A stretch of 64,000 nt of DNA from an uncultured Gemmiger sp. (GCA_944382785.1 CALWNO010000002.1:54572-118571), one strand, 5' to 3'; counted from the stretch's first letter, positions 1-9,395 are shown. Program-made: numbers and translations. Notes: a model not told the origin generated them from the sequence alone.

Positions 1-658
1 CAATGGCCATGTTGCAGATGCACAGACGGTCTTCCATGGTCAGACTCTTCACACCGTCACCCACGAATTCCAGGCTCTTGTACAGTGCACCGGAAACGCC
101 AATCGTTCCGATGAGGTGCAGGATTACGTCCTTGCCGGAAACCGGGGCTTTCAAAGCGCCTTTCAGCACCACCTTGATGGCGGCGGGGACCTTGAACCAG
201 GCCATGCCGGTGGCCATACCGGCGGCCATGTCGGTGGAGCCCACACCGGTGGAGAAGGCCCCCACCGCGCCATACGTGCAGGTGTGGCTGTCGGCGCCGA
301 TGATGCAGTCCCCGGCAGTGACAATGCCCTTTTCAGGCAGCAGGGCGTGCTCGATGCCCATGGTGCCCACGTCGTAGAAGTTCAGGATGTCGTACTTGTT
401 GGCGAACTCCCGGCATTTCTTGGACTGCTGGGCGCTCTTGATGTCCTTGTTGGGCACAAAGTGGTCCAGTACGATGTTGACCCGGGTCTTGTCAAAGACC
501 GAGTTGAAACCGGCCTTCTCAAATTCGTTGATGGCCACCGGGGTGGTGATGTCGTTGCCCAGCACAATGTCCAGCTTGGCATTGATGAGCTGCCCGGCCT
601 TGACCGAGTCGGCCCCGCAGTGGGCGGCCAGAATCTTCTGGGTCATGGTCATTCCCAT
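1..658 (-). CDS. leuC: 3-isopropylmalate dehydratase large subunit, 5' part only
   Basis: This is the N-terminal 219 codons of LeuC, the iron-sulfur isomerase subunit that works with LeuD to convert 2-isopropylmalate to 3-isopropylmalate in leucine synthesis. The gene runs off the left edge of the window. The reading frame starts [19 protein letters not shown] and contains the aconitase-superfamily stretch [18 protein letters not shown] around residues 100-120, typical of the LeuC/HacA type of Clostridia. The start at 658 is preceded by GGAGG with an 8-nt spacer. It follows leuA by 30 bp on the same strand, so both genes sit behind the same T-box. The later iron-sulfur cysteines lie outside the window. 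Confidence 0.93.
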   Translation of the reverse strand, partial: MGMTMTQKILAAHCGADSVKAGQLINAKLDIVLGNDITTPVAINEFEKAGFNSVFDKTRVNIVLDHFVPNKDIKSAQQSKKCREFANKYDILNFYDVGTMGIEHALLPEKGIVTAGDCIIGADSHTCTYGAVGAFSTGVGSTDMAAGMATGMAWFKVPAAIKVVLKGALKAPVSGKDVILHLIGTIGVSGALYKSLEFVGDGVKSLTMEDRLCICNMAI

Positions 659-688
659 GGCAAAAACCTCCGTTCCTCTATAAACAAG

Positions 689-2356
689 TTACTTGTTGTT
701 GATGGCACTGACCAGGGCGCGGATACCGGCCACGATGATGTCGGTATGGGTGCCGCAGCCCCAGGTCTCCTCACCGCTGGCCCATTTCAACCCCACATAG
801 CTGCAGGCGCGGCTGTCAGTGTCGGAGTCCAGGGCGTGCTCGCTGTAGTGCACCAGGGTGAAGTGCATGCCGGTAGTCTGCTCAATGGCGGTGGCCACCG
901 CGTCCAGACGGCCGTTGCCGGTGGCCTGGCTGGTCTTGATCTCCCCGTTGCAGGAAAGGGTCACATTGGCAGTGATGGTGTTGTCCGGGTTCTGGATGAA
1001 GTGGGCCTCGGTGACGTTCAGCGGGCTGGTGTGGTTGAGGTAGGCCCGCTCAAAGACGTAGAGCACTTCCTTCACGCTGAGTTCACGGTGTTCGTGGTCG
1101 GAAACATCCTTGACCCGGTAGCCTAGATCCTCCCGCATGCGCGGCGGGGGATTGTAGCCGTAGTTCTGCTGCAGCAGGAAGCCGATGCCGCCCTTGCCAC
1201 TCTGGCTGTTGATGCGGATGACGTCGGCGTCGTAGGTGCGGCCGATGTCGTGAGGGTCGATGGGAATATAGGGGCAGGTCCACTCGTGGAGGTTGTGCTC
1301 CTTGCGCCAGGTCATGCCCTTGGCGATGGCGTCCTGATGGCTGCCGCTGAAGGCTGCGAATACCAGGCTGCCGGCGTAAGGCGTACGCTCATACACGTGC
1401 ATCCGGGTGACCCGCTCGTATACCTCGCAGATGGCGGGCATGTCGGAGAAGTCCAGCTTCGGGTCCACACCGTGGCTGTACATGTTCATGGCCAGGGTGA
1501 TGGCGTCCACGTTGCCGGTGCGCTCGCCGTTGCCGAACAGGCAGCATTCGATGCGCTGGGCACCGGCCAGAACAGCCAGCTCGGCATCCGCCACGCCGCA
1601 GCCGCGGTCGTTGTGGGGATGGGTGGAAAGGATGACGCTGTCCCGGTATTTCAGATGCTTGGAGCACCATTCGATCTGGTTGGCATATACGTGGGGCATG
1701 CTCATCTCCACCGTGACCGGCAGGTTGATGATCATGGGACGGTCGGGGGTGGGCTGCATCACGTCCAGCACGGCGTTGCAAACTTCCACGGCGTACTCCG
1801 GTTCGGTGCCGGTGAAGCTCTCGGGGCTGTACTCGAACAGGAAGTTGCCCTCGTACTCCTCGCTCAGTTGTTTGACCAACTTGGCGCCGTCCACGGCAAT
1901 CTTCTTGATCTCCTCCTTGCTCTTGCGGAATACCTGTTCCCGCTGGGCCACGCTGGTGGAGTTGTAGAAGTGGATAATGGCCCGGGGTGCGCCCTTGACG
2001 GCCTCAAAGGTGCGGCGGATGATATGGTCGCGGCACTGGGTCAGCACCTGCACCGTCACGTCAGAGGGGATGCGGTTTTCATCGATGAGCTTGCGCAAAA
2101 AGTCATATTCGGTCTCGCTGGCGGCAGGGAAGCCCACCTCGATTTCCTTGAACCCGACTTTCAGCAGCATGTCGTAGAATTCCAACTTTTCTTCCAGGCT
2201 CATGGGCACGATCAGGCTCTGGTTGCCGTCGCGCAGGTCCACGCTGCACCAGGCCGGGGCCTTTTCGATGTGGTCTTTCTGCGGCCATTCATACACATGG
2301 CCCGGTTCTACCGGCGGGGGATAGTAGCCGACATGATACTTGGTTGCGTCCATCAT
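689..2356 (-). CDS. leuA: 2-isopropylmalate synthase, LeuA type 2
   Basis: LeuA condenses acetyl-CoA with 2-oxoisovalerate, the first committed step of leucine synthesis. The protein is about 555 aa. It has the DRE-TIM barrel signature LRDGNQSL at residues 41-48, the metal-binding THPHNDRG motif mid-barrel, and a C-terminal regulatory domain. The N-terminus (YHVGYYPPPVEPGHVYEW) marks the longer type 2 subfamily (about 550 aa), not the roughly 510-aa E. coli form. The start at 2356 has AAGGAGG 8 nt upstream; a second ATG follows immediately at 2353. An upstream in-frame extension would run through the terminator hairpin of the leader and is not used. leuC follows on the same transcript. Confidence 0.95.
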   Translation of the reverse strand: MMDATKYHVGYYPPPVEPGHVYEWPQKDHIEKAPAWCSVDLRDGNQSLIVPMSLEEKLEFYDMLLKVGFKEIEVGFPAASETEYDFLRKLIDENRIPSDVTVQVLTQCRDHIIRRTFEAVKGAPRAIIHFYNSTSVAQREQVFRKSKEEIKKIAVDGAKLVKQLSEEYEGNFLFEYSPESFTGTEPEYAVEVCNAVLDVMQPTPDRPMIINLPVTVEMSMPHVYANQIEWCSKHLKYRDSVILSTHPHNDRGCGVADAELAVLAGAQRIECCLFGNGERTGNVDAITLAMNMYSHGVDPKLDFSDMPAICEVYERVTRMHVYERTPYAGSLVFAAFSGSHQDAIAKGMTWRKEHNLHEWTCPYIPIDPHDIGRTYDADVIRINSQSGKGGIGFLLQQNYGYNPPPRMREDLGYRVKDVSDHEHRELSVKEVLYVFERAYLNHTSPLNVTEAHFIQNPDNTITANVTLSCNGEIKTSQATGNGRLDAVATAIEQTTGMHFTLVHYSEHALDSDTDSRACSYVGLKWASGEETWGCGTHTDIIVAGIRALVSAINNK

Positions 2357-2401
2357 AGATAATGCCTCCTTCAAAGTGTGGGTGCCTTTGAGTGCCGGAA
2401 A

Positions 2402-2451
2402 CAAAAAGAAAAACCCGTCTCTCAAAGGCAATGCTGCCTTTGAGAGACGGG
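2402..2451 (-). terminator. T-box attenuator terminator
   Basis: A perfect 17-bp stem (CCCGTCTCTCAAAGGCA and its complement) with a 4-nt loop is followed on the minus strand by TTTTTCTTTTT. It is the off-state hairpin of the leuA T-box. Confidence 0.95.
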
Positions 2452-2730
2452 AAGTAGCGTTTGTTATGCTGTACCCGCGGTACCACTCTCATTGCCGACC
2501 CGGTACGGGAATCGGCCCCTCTGTACGATCGGCCCAAAGTAAGGCGAATCGCGCCTGTATGATAACGGTCAGGATTCCGTCCGGACCTAACGGCCTTTGG
2601 CCGCTCAACCCGGCTGCTCAGGGGCCAGTGACGCCGTACCTTCCGCACCGCCTTGCACCAACCGGCGGCTCTCTGGGGCTGGAAACAGGTACTGCTTTTT
2701 CCCCGTCAACGCATTTCGTTTTTGATAACA
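2402..2730 (-). promoter_or_regulatory. T-box leader of leuA
   Basis: The roughly 330-nt leader carries the invariant T-box GAGTGGTACCGCGG at 2475-2488, the Stem I distal elements AGAGAGCCG and TTGGTGCAAGG around 2650-2672, and an intrinsic terminator just before the leuA ribosome binding site. Uncharged tRNA is expected to stabilise the antiterminator built on the T-box and let transcription into leuA-leuC. A candidate specifier triplet is CTG (2626-2628), placed 3 nt before CCTGAGC near the 3' side of Stem I. This fits tRNA-Leu, but the specifier loop was placed by eye and is inference. Confidence 0.93.
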
Positions 2731-2736
2731 ATACCG

Positions 2737-2765
2737 AGTGTATCAGATTTCATAAAATCTGTCAA
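2737..2765 (-). promoter_or_regulatory. leuA promoter
   Basis: Minus-strand TTGACA (2760-2765), a 17-nt spacer and TACACT (2737-2742). The predicted transcription start near 2730 marks the 5' end of the T-box leader. Confidence 0.85.
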
Positions 2766-2806
2766 GGGTTTCCGCAGGCTTTTGGATAAAAAAGCGGGAA
2801 GGGGAA

Positions 2807-4231
2807 TCAGGCTGCTTCTGAAACGGCGGTTTCGCCGGTGGTTTCCTCGCCAGTTTCCGGCGCAGTACCGTCCTCTGTGACGGTTTCTTCCCCGGTGGGC
2901 TGGCCGATGCGGGGCGTGGTGGCCAGGGGGGCGGGCAGGGTGTTGGATTCGATGGCTTCCAGCACGGCGGGCACGCCCGGGAAAAATTTCTGGATGCCGG
3001 TGTCCTTGCAATGCAGCCCGTCAAAGAAGTCCATTTCCTCAATGCCCGGGATACACTCGGGGTCATAGCTGCCGTACAGGGGAACATTGTTCTCGGCACA
3101 GTACTGGCGCAGCCAGGGCTCTACCTGGAAAAAGCCCTTGTGCATGTCCGGCTCGTTGAGCAGGTAGTTATACAGGAAGGGATGCCAGGGGGACAGAACC
3201 AGGATCACCGTGGTGCCCTGGCTGTGGGCGTAGTCGATGAACGCCTCAAATGCCTGAATCTGGGTATCGCTCATGGCGTCGAAGCCTTCCATATGTACGC
3301 TGTTGAAGGTGGTGCTGGCTGCCGCTGCCAGGGCCAGGATCTGCTCCTGAGTCTGGTTGCGGAACGCAGTATCGTACAGCACGCTGCCGTCCGAACGCTT
3401 GATGGTAGTGGGCTGGTCGTACGGGTCACCGGTGACGGGATTGAACTCAATGGTGTTGCCGTCGTCGTCGGTTACCACATCCTGACCACGGTTCTTGACG
3501 TAATAATCCACGTTGCCCTGGAAGTAGGCCGGCTCCACCAGGGCCTTCCAAAGCTCCACCTTGTCCGGCTCCTCGTAGTCGGTGGGGACCCCCAGCACTT
3601 TGGTCAGAAACTCGTTGTACAGTTCGGCATCTGCCCGGTAGTCATAAGCGGCTTCGTTTCCGTAAAAGACCCACGGGTCCACACTCCAGATCAGCACCTC
3701 CGGTGCTTTCCCGTAGGTGACCATTTTGTAGTAACTGGTCATGTTGTCCCGCACATCGGCGCCGGTCACGCCCATATTGAAAAAGCTGTCTACACCCACC
3801 AGTTCCCGGGTGAACTGCAGCACCCGGCTGGACCCGATGCCGATGACCTGGGGCGTTTCGGGCACATCCTGGGCATACAGCTGCACCACCTGGCGCTCGT
3901 CCATGGATTCAAAGTTGGTCACATCATAGCCCTGCAGCATCAGGTCTACGATGCGGCGGGGAGCCAGCTCACCCTGGAACAGACCGCTGCGGTCCACCGT
4001 GTAGCTGACCCATACCATGAACACCAGGATGGGTACCAGAAGTACGATGCGGGACAAGGTCTTTGTGCCGAAATACAACCGGCGCAGCAGGCCGAAGAAA
4101 AATCGTTTGATGAGGCCCGGTCCTTTTCGCGCCGCCTTTTTCCTGGCAGGGGCAGCCGGTGCGGCCACACGGCCGGAGCGGTGCACCCGCTGGGGCTGCT
4201 GGGGAACGGGGGTTGGGGTACGTTGTGCCAT
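2807..4231 (-). CDS. SGNH/AlgX-like acyl-transfer partner protein
   Basis: A roughly 474-aa protein with a basic, Pro-rich cytoplasmic N-terminus, one membrane segment near residues 50-75 (LSRIVLLVPILVFMVWVSY) and a large extracytoplasmic domain. IGIGSSRVLQF looks like the nucleophile block and FFDGLHCKDTGIQ like the C-terminal Asp/His block of SGNH-fold DltD/AlgJ/AlgX-type proteins. It is the last gene of the glycan operon and lies 38 bp after an MBOAT acyltransferase, the usual pairing in which the MBOAT brings acyl groups across the membrane and the SGNH protein places them on the polymer. The start at 4231 has GGAAGGAG 8 nt upstream. Acetylation of this operon's glycan is inference. The C-terminal tail is Thr/Glu-rich. 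Confidence 0.75.
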   Translation of the reverse strand: MAQRTPTPVPQQPQRVHRSGRVAAPAAPARKKAARKGPGLIKRFFFGLLRRLYFGTKTLSRIVLLVPILVFMVWVSYTVDRSGLFQGELAPRRIVDLMLQGYDVTNFESMDERQVVQLYAQDVPETPQVIGIGSSRVLQFTRELVGVDSFFNMGVTGADVRDNMTSYYKMVTYGKAPEVLIWSVDPWVFYGNEAAYDYRADAELYNEFLTKVLGVPTDYEEPDKVELWKALVEPAYFQGNVDYYVKNRGQDVVTDDDGNTIEFNPVTGDPYDQPTTIKRSDGSVLYDTAFRNQTQEQILALAAAASTTFNSVHMEGFDAMSDTQIQAFEAFIDYAHSQGTTVILVLSPWHPFLYNYLLNEPDMHKGFFQVEPWLRQYCAENNVPLYGSYDPECIPGIEEMDFFDGLHCKDTGIQKFFPGVPAVLEAIESNTLPAPLATTPRIGQPTGEETVTEDGTAPETGEETTGETAVSEAA

Positions 4232-4269
4232 GCAAAGGGCTCCTTCCTCAGAATCACACAAAAGCCGGG

Positions 4270-5730
4270 TCAGAACTGTTGATAGATGAACGCGCTCTGA
4301 CCAAAAGCACCGAAGAACAGCAGTGCTGCTGCCGCCGCATAATACAAGGTCCAGCGCAGCACAAAATTCTGAGCACGAATCCAGCGGGCTACGCTGCGGC
4401 CCTTGCTTTCCACCGCAAAGACGATCAAGGAAGCACAGGTCAGCACCACCGGCAGGCGACCGTCAATGCCGCTGTCATGCAGCAGGGTCTGCACGCTGTT
4501 CCAGGCAGCACCGATGCCGCCCTGCCAGCCCTGGAAGATCCCGGTATAGACACCATACGGGTCGGCGTTGAACAGAGCACTGGCAAAAAAGACCAGGGTG
4601 CCCACAAACAGCACAAACACAAACACGCGCTGGATCAGGTTCTTGCACCAGGTGGCGCGGTAGAGCGGATTGTACTTCCACACAACCTTGCGCACGCCTG
4701 CGGTCAGCCGCCCGAAAGCGCAGAGCACGCCGCAGGCGAGACCCCACATCAGGTAGCGCCAGTCGGCACCATGCCACAGCCCGGATACCAGAAACACGAT
4801 GATGACGTTCATCAGGCGGCGGGGCATGCAGCATCGGCTGCCGCCCAGGGGAAAGTAGATATAATCCCGGAACCACCCGGTCATGCTGATGTGCCAGCGG
4901 GTCCAGAACTCGCTGAAACTGGTGGATTCAAAGGGACTGGTGAAGTTTTCAATCAGATCATATCCCAGGATGCGTGCCACGCCCAGGGCGATGTCACAGC
5001 AGCCGGAAAAGTCCATATACAGCTGGATGGCAAACAGCACGCTGGCCGCCAGCAGGTTGGGCCCGTTCATGGTGTCGGGGGTGCCGTAGACGAAGCTGGT
5101 ATACAGGTTCAGGTTATCCGCAATCACCATCTTTTTGGTGTAGCCCCACAGGATGCGGAACAACCCGCCCGCACACCGGGTATAGCTGAACCGGCGCGGC
5201 TTTTTCATCTGCGGGCGCAGATGGGGATACCGCTCGATAGGGCCGGTGATCATGGTGGGGAAGAAGCTGACGAACATGGCGTAGTGCAGCAGGTTCGGTT
5301 CCACCTTGCAGCGCTTCTTGAATACATCAATGCTGTAGCTCAGGGCTGCAAAGGTGAAGTAACTCAGCCCCAGCGGCGTGATCAGGTCCAGATGGGGAAT
5401 ATTGCTGCGGGTGATGCCGGCTATCGCATCAGCCAGCAGGTTCCAGTACTTGTAGTACAGCAGAATCCCCACGCCACCGGCAATGGCCAGCAACAAAAAG
5501 ACCACCCGCAAAACTTTGGACCGGCTTTTGCCGATGACCAGACCGCAGACCCAGGTCAGCAGGGTGGCCCCGGCCAGCACCAGTGCCAGCGGGCGGTTGG
5601 AAGGATCGTAACAATAAAAGGCATAGTTGGCCACCAACAGAAAATACGGCCGTGCCACCCGGGGCAGGACGTAGTGGACCAGGGCGACCGCCGCAAAAAA
5701 GCCCAGATACAGCAGGGAGGTTATCGTCAT
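4270..5730 (-). CDS. MBOAT family O-acyltransferase (AlgI/DltB-like)
   Basis: A 486-aa polytopic membrane protein with about a dozen hydrophobic segments. It carries the MBOAT hallmarks FTSPFESTSFSEFWTRWHIS and SGLWHGADWRYLMWG, the latter containing the conserved membrane His. AlgI-type enzymes transfer acyl groups, usually acetyl, from a cytoplasmic donor to an exported sugar polymer. It sits between a DUF2304 gene and the SGNH gene and is read in the same direction. The start at 5730 has only a modest ribosome binding site (TAGGATGG). The acceptor is probably the polysaccharide made by the upstream genes; teichoic acid is possible but no dlt genes are here. Confidence 0.88.
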   Translation of the reverse strand: MTITSLLYLGFFAAVALVHYVLPRVARPYFLLVANYAFYCYDPSNRPLALVLAGATLLTWVCGLVIGKSRSKVLRVVFLLLAIAGGVGILLYYKYWNLLADAIAGITRSNIPHLDLITPLGLSYFTFAALSYSIDVFKKRCKVEPNLLHYAMFVSFFPTMITGPIERYPHLRPQMKKPRRFSYTRCAGGLFRILWGYTKKMVIADNLNLYTSFVYGTPDTMNGPNLLAASVLFAIQLYMDFSGCCDIALGVARILGYDLIENFTSPFESTSFSEFWTRWHISMTGWFRDYIYFPLGGSRCCMPRRLMNVIIVFLVSGLWHGADWRYLMWGLACGVLCAFGRLTAGVRKVVWKYNPLYRATWCKNLIQRVFVFVLFVGTLVFFASALFNADPYGVYTGIFQGWQGGIGAAWNSVQTLLHDSGIDGRLPVVLTCASLIVFAVESKGRSVARWIRAQNFVLRWTLYYAAAAALLFFGAFGQSAFIYQQF

Positions 5731-5761
5731 CCTTTACACCATCCTAAAACTTATACCGCCG

Positions 5762-6151
5762 TCAGCCCCGGGGGCTGTTTCCTTCTTCTTTCGTTTTCTG
5801 CAAAACCTTTTCCAGTTCCCGCACCCGTTTTTCCAAAATCGCGTTGGCCTGGGTCAGGCGTTTGGATTTTTCCGCCAACTGGCTGATGGCGATGCTCAGG
5901 GACAAAAGCACCAGCAGCACAAAGCAGAACATGAGCATGAACACCAGGTTCACCGGCATTTCCACGCCCATCAAATCCCGCAGTACATACACCACATATG
6001 GGAAGATGGCAAACACCAGCAATACCAGGGAAAGGCACATCCACAAAAGGCTGTATTTCACTGTCATTTTGCCGTGTTTGAGCAGCACAAAGATAATGAT
6101 CAGAAGCACCAAGGCGCCCAGGATCATAAAGGCCTGAAATTTTACTGACAT
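5762..6151 (-). CDS. DUF2304 family membrane protein
   Basis: A small (129 aa) protein with three predicted membrane helices and a C-terminal coiled coil (about residues 95-125, rich in Leu, Lys and Glu). This is the architecture of DUF2304 proteins, which are commonly encoded next to GT2 glycosyltransferases of surface-polysaccharide loci, as here. Their exact role is not known; an accessory or anchoring role for the neighbouring GT2 is a plausible inference. The start at 6151 has GAGGGG 7 nt upstream, preferred over an in-frame ATG 15 nt further out. Confidence 0.75.
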   Translation of the reverse strand: MSVKFQAFMILGALVLLIIIFVLLKHGKMTVKYSLLWMCLSLVLLVFAIFPYVVYVLRDLMGVEMPVNLVFMLMFCFVLLVLLSLSIAISQLAEKSKRLTQANAILEKRVRELEKVLQKTKEEGNSPRG

Positions 6152-6194
6152 GGGGTCACCCCTCAAAATAGTAGTGTCGAACCCGCAAAAAACG

Positions 6195-6917
6195 TTACGA
6201 CCGGTGGTGGGTCTTTTTGATGGAAAGGCGGTCTATGATCAGCGAAAGGGAGACCTTGATCATGTAATACGCGCTCTTGAAGCTGGAAATGCTGGAAACG
6301 CCGCCCTGGCGTTCATGCATGACCACCGGGGCCTCGCCCACCCGGAATCCGGCCAGACTGGCGGCCAGAATGGCTTCCGGTTCCGGGTAGTCAGCGGCAT
6401 AATGCTTGGAAAAGTATTCGGTCATGGCCCGGCCGGTGGCACGGAAACCGCTGGTCACGTCCAGCACCCGCTGTCCGCACAAAAGAAAGATCATGGCGCT
6501 GAGAAACCGGATACCAACCCGGCGCATGAAGCTGGTCTGAAAACCTTCGTGGCGGATGAACCGGCTGCCAATACACATGTCCAGCTCATCCTTCAGCACC
6601 GGCTCCACGATCTGCATCAGGTAGGCAGGGTCGTGCTGGCCGTCTCCATCCATCTGTACGGTCACATCATAGCCATTGGAAGCAGCATACACATACCCGC
6701 ACTGGATGCCCCCGCCGATGCCCAGATTCACCGGCAGGTCCAGATAATTGTAGCCGTTTTCTTTCAGCAGGGCAGCGCTGCGGTCGGTGGAGCAGTCGTT
6801 GATGACCAGATAGTCCACACCGGGGCAAAGCTCCCGCAGGCGTTCCACCGTTTTGACGATGTTGGCTTCCTCGTTATAGCAGGGAATCAACACCAGGATT
6901 TTGGCCTTGGTTTGCAA
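6195..6917 (-). CDS. Family 2 glycosyltransferase (dolichyl-phosphate mannosyltransferase-like)
   Basis: A 240-aa GT-A fold enzyme. It shows VLIPCYNEEANI near the N-terminus, INDCSTDRS, and the metal-binding block VQMDGDGQHDPAYL around residue 92. There are no clear C-terminal membrane helices, consistent with partnership with the adjacent DUF2304 membrane protein. It probably transfers a sugar to a polyprenyl phosphate or glycan intermediate at the inner membrane face. No ATG lies near the conserved N-terminus; the frame opens with TTG at 6917, with GAGGTG 5 nt upstream. Confidence 0.85.
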   Translation of the reverse strand: MQTKAKILVLIPCYNEEANIVKTVERLRELCPGVDYLVINDCSTDRSAALLKENGYNYLDLPVNLGIGGGIQCGYVYAASNGYDVTVQMDGDGQHDPAYLMQIVEPVLKDELDMCIGSRFIRHEGFQTSFMRRVGIRFLSAMIFLLCGQRVLDVTSGFRATGRAMTEYFSKHYAADYPEPEAILAASLAGFRVGEAPVVMHERQGGVSSISSFKSAYYMIKVSLSLIIDRLSIKKTHHRS

Positions 6918-6975
6918 AACAACACCTCATATTTTTATCGGGCACACTGCCGTGGGCAGGGTCCGGAATCACAGT

Positions 6976-8202
6976 TCAATCTGTCGGGCGCAGAATAAAT
7001 TCCTCCAACCGGCGCAACAGTTGGGACCGGTGGTAATGGGCCAGGTAATATTCTTTGGCTTTTGCGCCCATAGCGGCCCGCTCTTCGGCGCTCATGGCAT
7101 ACAGCCGGTTCAGATTGGCGGCCAGAGCCGGAGCATTACAGGCCGGGCTGGAAAGCCCACCTGCCGCCTGTACCGCTGCAAAACCCGCTCCGTCCATGCT
7201 GGCCAGCACCGGCTTGCCCGCGGCCATGTAGCTTGCCACCTTGGCAGGCACAGTCAGCCCCAGGTCGGGAGAATCGGACAAAGACACAATCAACGCATCG
7301 GCCAGTTCGGTAAAGCGGGGAATATCCGCCGCCGGAACGCTGCCGTAAAATGTAACAAAGTCTCGGGCATTGTGGTCATCCACATATCGCTCCAGAGCTG
7401 CCCGGCTCATCCCGTCGCCAACCAGCAGCAGGTGCAGTCTGTCTGCCCCTTTTTGGCGGGCAAGGCCAACGGCTTCCACCACCGTTTCCAGACTCTGGGC
7501 CGGGGTGAAGGTACCGGTGAACACCAGATTGAACTGCCCATCAAACTGCTCGTGCAAATCTTCATCGTACAGAGGATGGGCATAAAAATCTTCGCAATAC
7601 TGGGGAATCACTGCCACCTGTGCGGCCGCCTTGCCGGTGCGCTGCATCAGCCGCTGCTGTAACAGATCGCTCATGGCAATCAGCCGGTCACAGCGCTTGT
7701 ACAGCCAGTCGCTGACCCCCTGGGCAATGCCACGGAGCAGCTTGTTCTTGACCGGCAAAACACTGTACAGATTCTCCGGCCAGATGTCCAGCACATAGTT
7801 GGTCAGGGGAATGTGATGACGCCGGGCGTACCGGATGGCGGGCCAGCACATGAGCACCGGGCTGGTGTTGAAGCAGAACACCGCATCATACCCGCCGGGC
7901 AGCCGGTGCAGGTTGCCCGCCGCATACAGCGGCCAGCTCACATAATTGAGAAAGATGTTCACGCTGGTATTGCCCCGGCGGGGCAGCTCTTTGGCCCGGA
8001 AGACCTGGGCGGTCTTGTAATACTCCTCAAAAGGGCCATGGGGACCGTAGCCGTCAAACCATTCGCCCTTGGGGTAGTTGGGCAGACCGCACAGCACGTC
8101 CACCTCCAGCCCGTCGGACAGAAAGCCCTCCACAATATCGTTGATGCGGAAGTTTTCCGGCCAGAAGTGCTGGGTCACAACCAGAATTCGCTTTTTCGGC
8201 AT
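6976..8202 (-). CDS. Family 4 glycosyltransferase, WbuB/WcaI-like
   Basis: A 408-aa GT-B enzyme beginning VVTQHFWPENFRINDI, the typical opening of WbuB/WcaI-type transferases. It has the donor-binding C-terminal half FTGTFTPAQSLETVVEA, LLLVGDGMSRAAL and SLSDSPDLGLTVPAKVASYMA. In E. coli O26 a WbuB gene lies beside fnlABC and is assigned L-FucNAc transfer. The same neighbourhood here (capG 22 bp upstream) suggests this enzyme uses UDP-L-FucNAc, but donor specificity cannot be read from sequence. The ribosome binding site at 8202 is weak, consistent with translational coupling. Confidence 0.85.
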   Translation of the reverse strand: MPKKRILVVTQHFWPENFRINDIVEGFLSDGLEVDVLCGLPNYPKGEWFDGYGPHGPFEEYYKTAQVFRAKELPRRGNTSVNIFLNYVSWPLYAAGNLHRLPGGYDAVFCFNTSPVLMCWPAIRYARRHHIPLTNYVLDIWPENLYSVLPVKNKLLRGIAQGVSDWLYKRCDRLIAMSDLLQQRLMQRTGKAAAQVAVIPQYCEDFYAHPLYDEDLHEQFDGQFNLVFTGTFTPAQSLETVVEAVGLARQKGADRLHLLLVGDGMSRAALERYVDDHNARDFVTFYGSVPAADIPRFTELADALIVSLSDSPDLGLTVPAKVASYMAAGKPVLASMDGAGFAAVQAAGGLSSPACNAPALAANLNRLYAMSAEERAAMGAKAKEYYLAHYHRSQLLRRLEEFILRPTD

Positions 8203-8224
8203 CGGGGGTGCCCACGCCCTTTCC

Positions 8225-9364
8225 TTACTGTTTGCGCCACACCATCTTGTTCACAACGTCGGTGTAGCTCTGGATGATCTTGACGACCTTGTTGGAAACG
8301 CCCTCGGTGTAATAGGGAACCGGAATGCCGTTGTCGCCGTTGGCATTCATGGCCACCGCAGTGGCCACGGCCTGCTCCACACCGCCTTCCCGGATGCCGG
8401 CCAGCACAAAGCAGCCCTTGTCCAACGCTTCGGGGCGCTCGGTGGAGGTGCGGATGCAGACGGCGGGGAAGGGGTGCCCCACACTCAAAAAGAAGCTGGA
8501 TTCCTCCGGCAGGGTGCCGGAATCACTCACCACACAGAAAGCGTTCATCTGCAGGTGGTTGTAATCATGGAAGCCCAGAGGCTCATGCAGTTTGACCCGG
8601 GGGTCCAGAGAAAATCCCATGGCATCCAGGCGCTTGCGGCTGCGGGGATGGCAGGAGTACAGGATGGGCATGTCGTAGGTTTCGGCGAGATGATTGATGG
8701 AGGTGAACAGGTCGATGAAGTTCTGGTCGGTGTCGATGTTCTCCTCCCGGTGGGCAGAAAGCAGAATGTAATGCTGAGGTTCCAGACCCAGGCGCTCCAG
8801 CACATCGGAAGCCTCAATGCGCTCCAGGTTGGCGTGCAGCACTTCGGCCATGGGGCTGCCGGTGACAAAGGTCCGCTCCTTGGCGGTACCCTCGGCGTTC
8901 AGATACCGGCGGGCATGCTCGGAATAGCACATGTTCACGTCCGCAATGTGGTCCACAATGCGGCGGTTGGTCTCCTCGGGCAGACATTCGTCAAAGCAGC
9001 GGTTGCCGGCTTCCATGTGGAAGATGGGAATGTGCAGCCGCTTGGCGCCGATGGCAGACAGGCAGCTGTTTGTGTCGCCCAGAATCAGCAGAGCGTCCGG
9101 CTTCTGTTCCACCATCAGGGAATAGCTCTTGGCGATGATGTTGCCGATGGTCTCGCCCAGGTCCTTGCCCACGGCGTCCAGATAGAAATCCGGAGCCCGC
9201 AGACCTAAATCTTCAAAGAAAATCTGGTTCAGGGTGTAGTCGTAGTTCTGCCCCGTGTGTACCAGAATCTGATCAAAGTATTTGTCGCACTTCTTGATGA
9301 CGGCGCTCAGCCGGATGATCTCCGGCCGGGTGCCGATGATGGTCATCAGCTTCAGCTTGTTCAT
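8225..9364 (-). CDS. capG: UDP-N-acetylglucosamine 2-epimerase family protein, CapG/FnlC type
   Basis: A 379-aa non-hydrolysing UDP-HexNAc 2-epimerase. It begins MTIIGTRPEIIRL and has HTGQNYDYTLNQIFF, GDTNSCLSAIGAKRL, HMEAGNRCFDECLPEE and CVVSDSGTLPEESSF. The FFEDLG/PDFYLDAVG segment and immediate neighbours CapE and CapF point to the CapG/FnlC branch, which makes UDP-N-acetyl-L-fucosamine from the talose epimer in the last step. The start at 9364 has AGAAGG at 9 nt; an ATG at 9373 lies directly on that site and is less likely. Confidence 0.92.
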   Translation of the reverse strand: MNKLKLMTIIGTRPEIIRLSAVIKKCDKYFDQILVHTGQNYDYTLNQIFFEDLGLRAPDFYLDAVGKDLGETIGNIIAKSYSLMVEQKPDALLILGDTNSCLSAIGAKRLHIPIFHMEAGNRCFDECLPEETNRRIVDHIADVNMCYSEHARRYLNAEGTAKERTFVTGSPMAEVLHANLERIEASDVLERLGLEPQHYILLSAHREENIDTDQNFIDLFTSINHLAETYDMPILYSCHPRSRKRLDAMGFSLDPRVKLHEPLGFHDYNHLQMNAFCVVSDSGTLPEESSFFLSVGHPFPAVCIRTSTERPEALDKGCFVLAGIREGGVEQAVATAVAMNANGDNGIPVPYYTEGVSNKVVKIIQSYTDVVNKMVWRKQ

Positions 9365-9395
9365 ACACAACATCCTTCTATATAAAGTAAGACGC

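Noticed and set aside
116-1126. A 336-codon open frame on the + strand over leuC/leuA
   Set aside because: It is opposite two clearly coded minus-strand genes, spans their junction and has a Gly/Val-rich composition typical of reverse-strand shadows.
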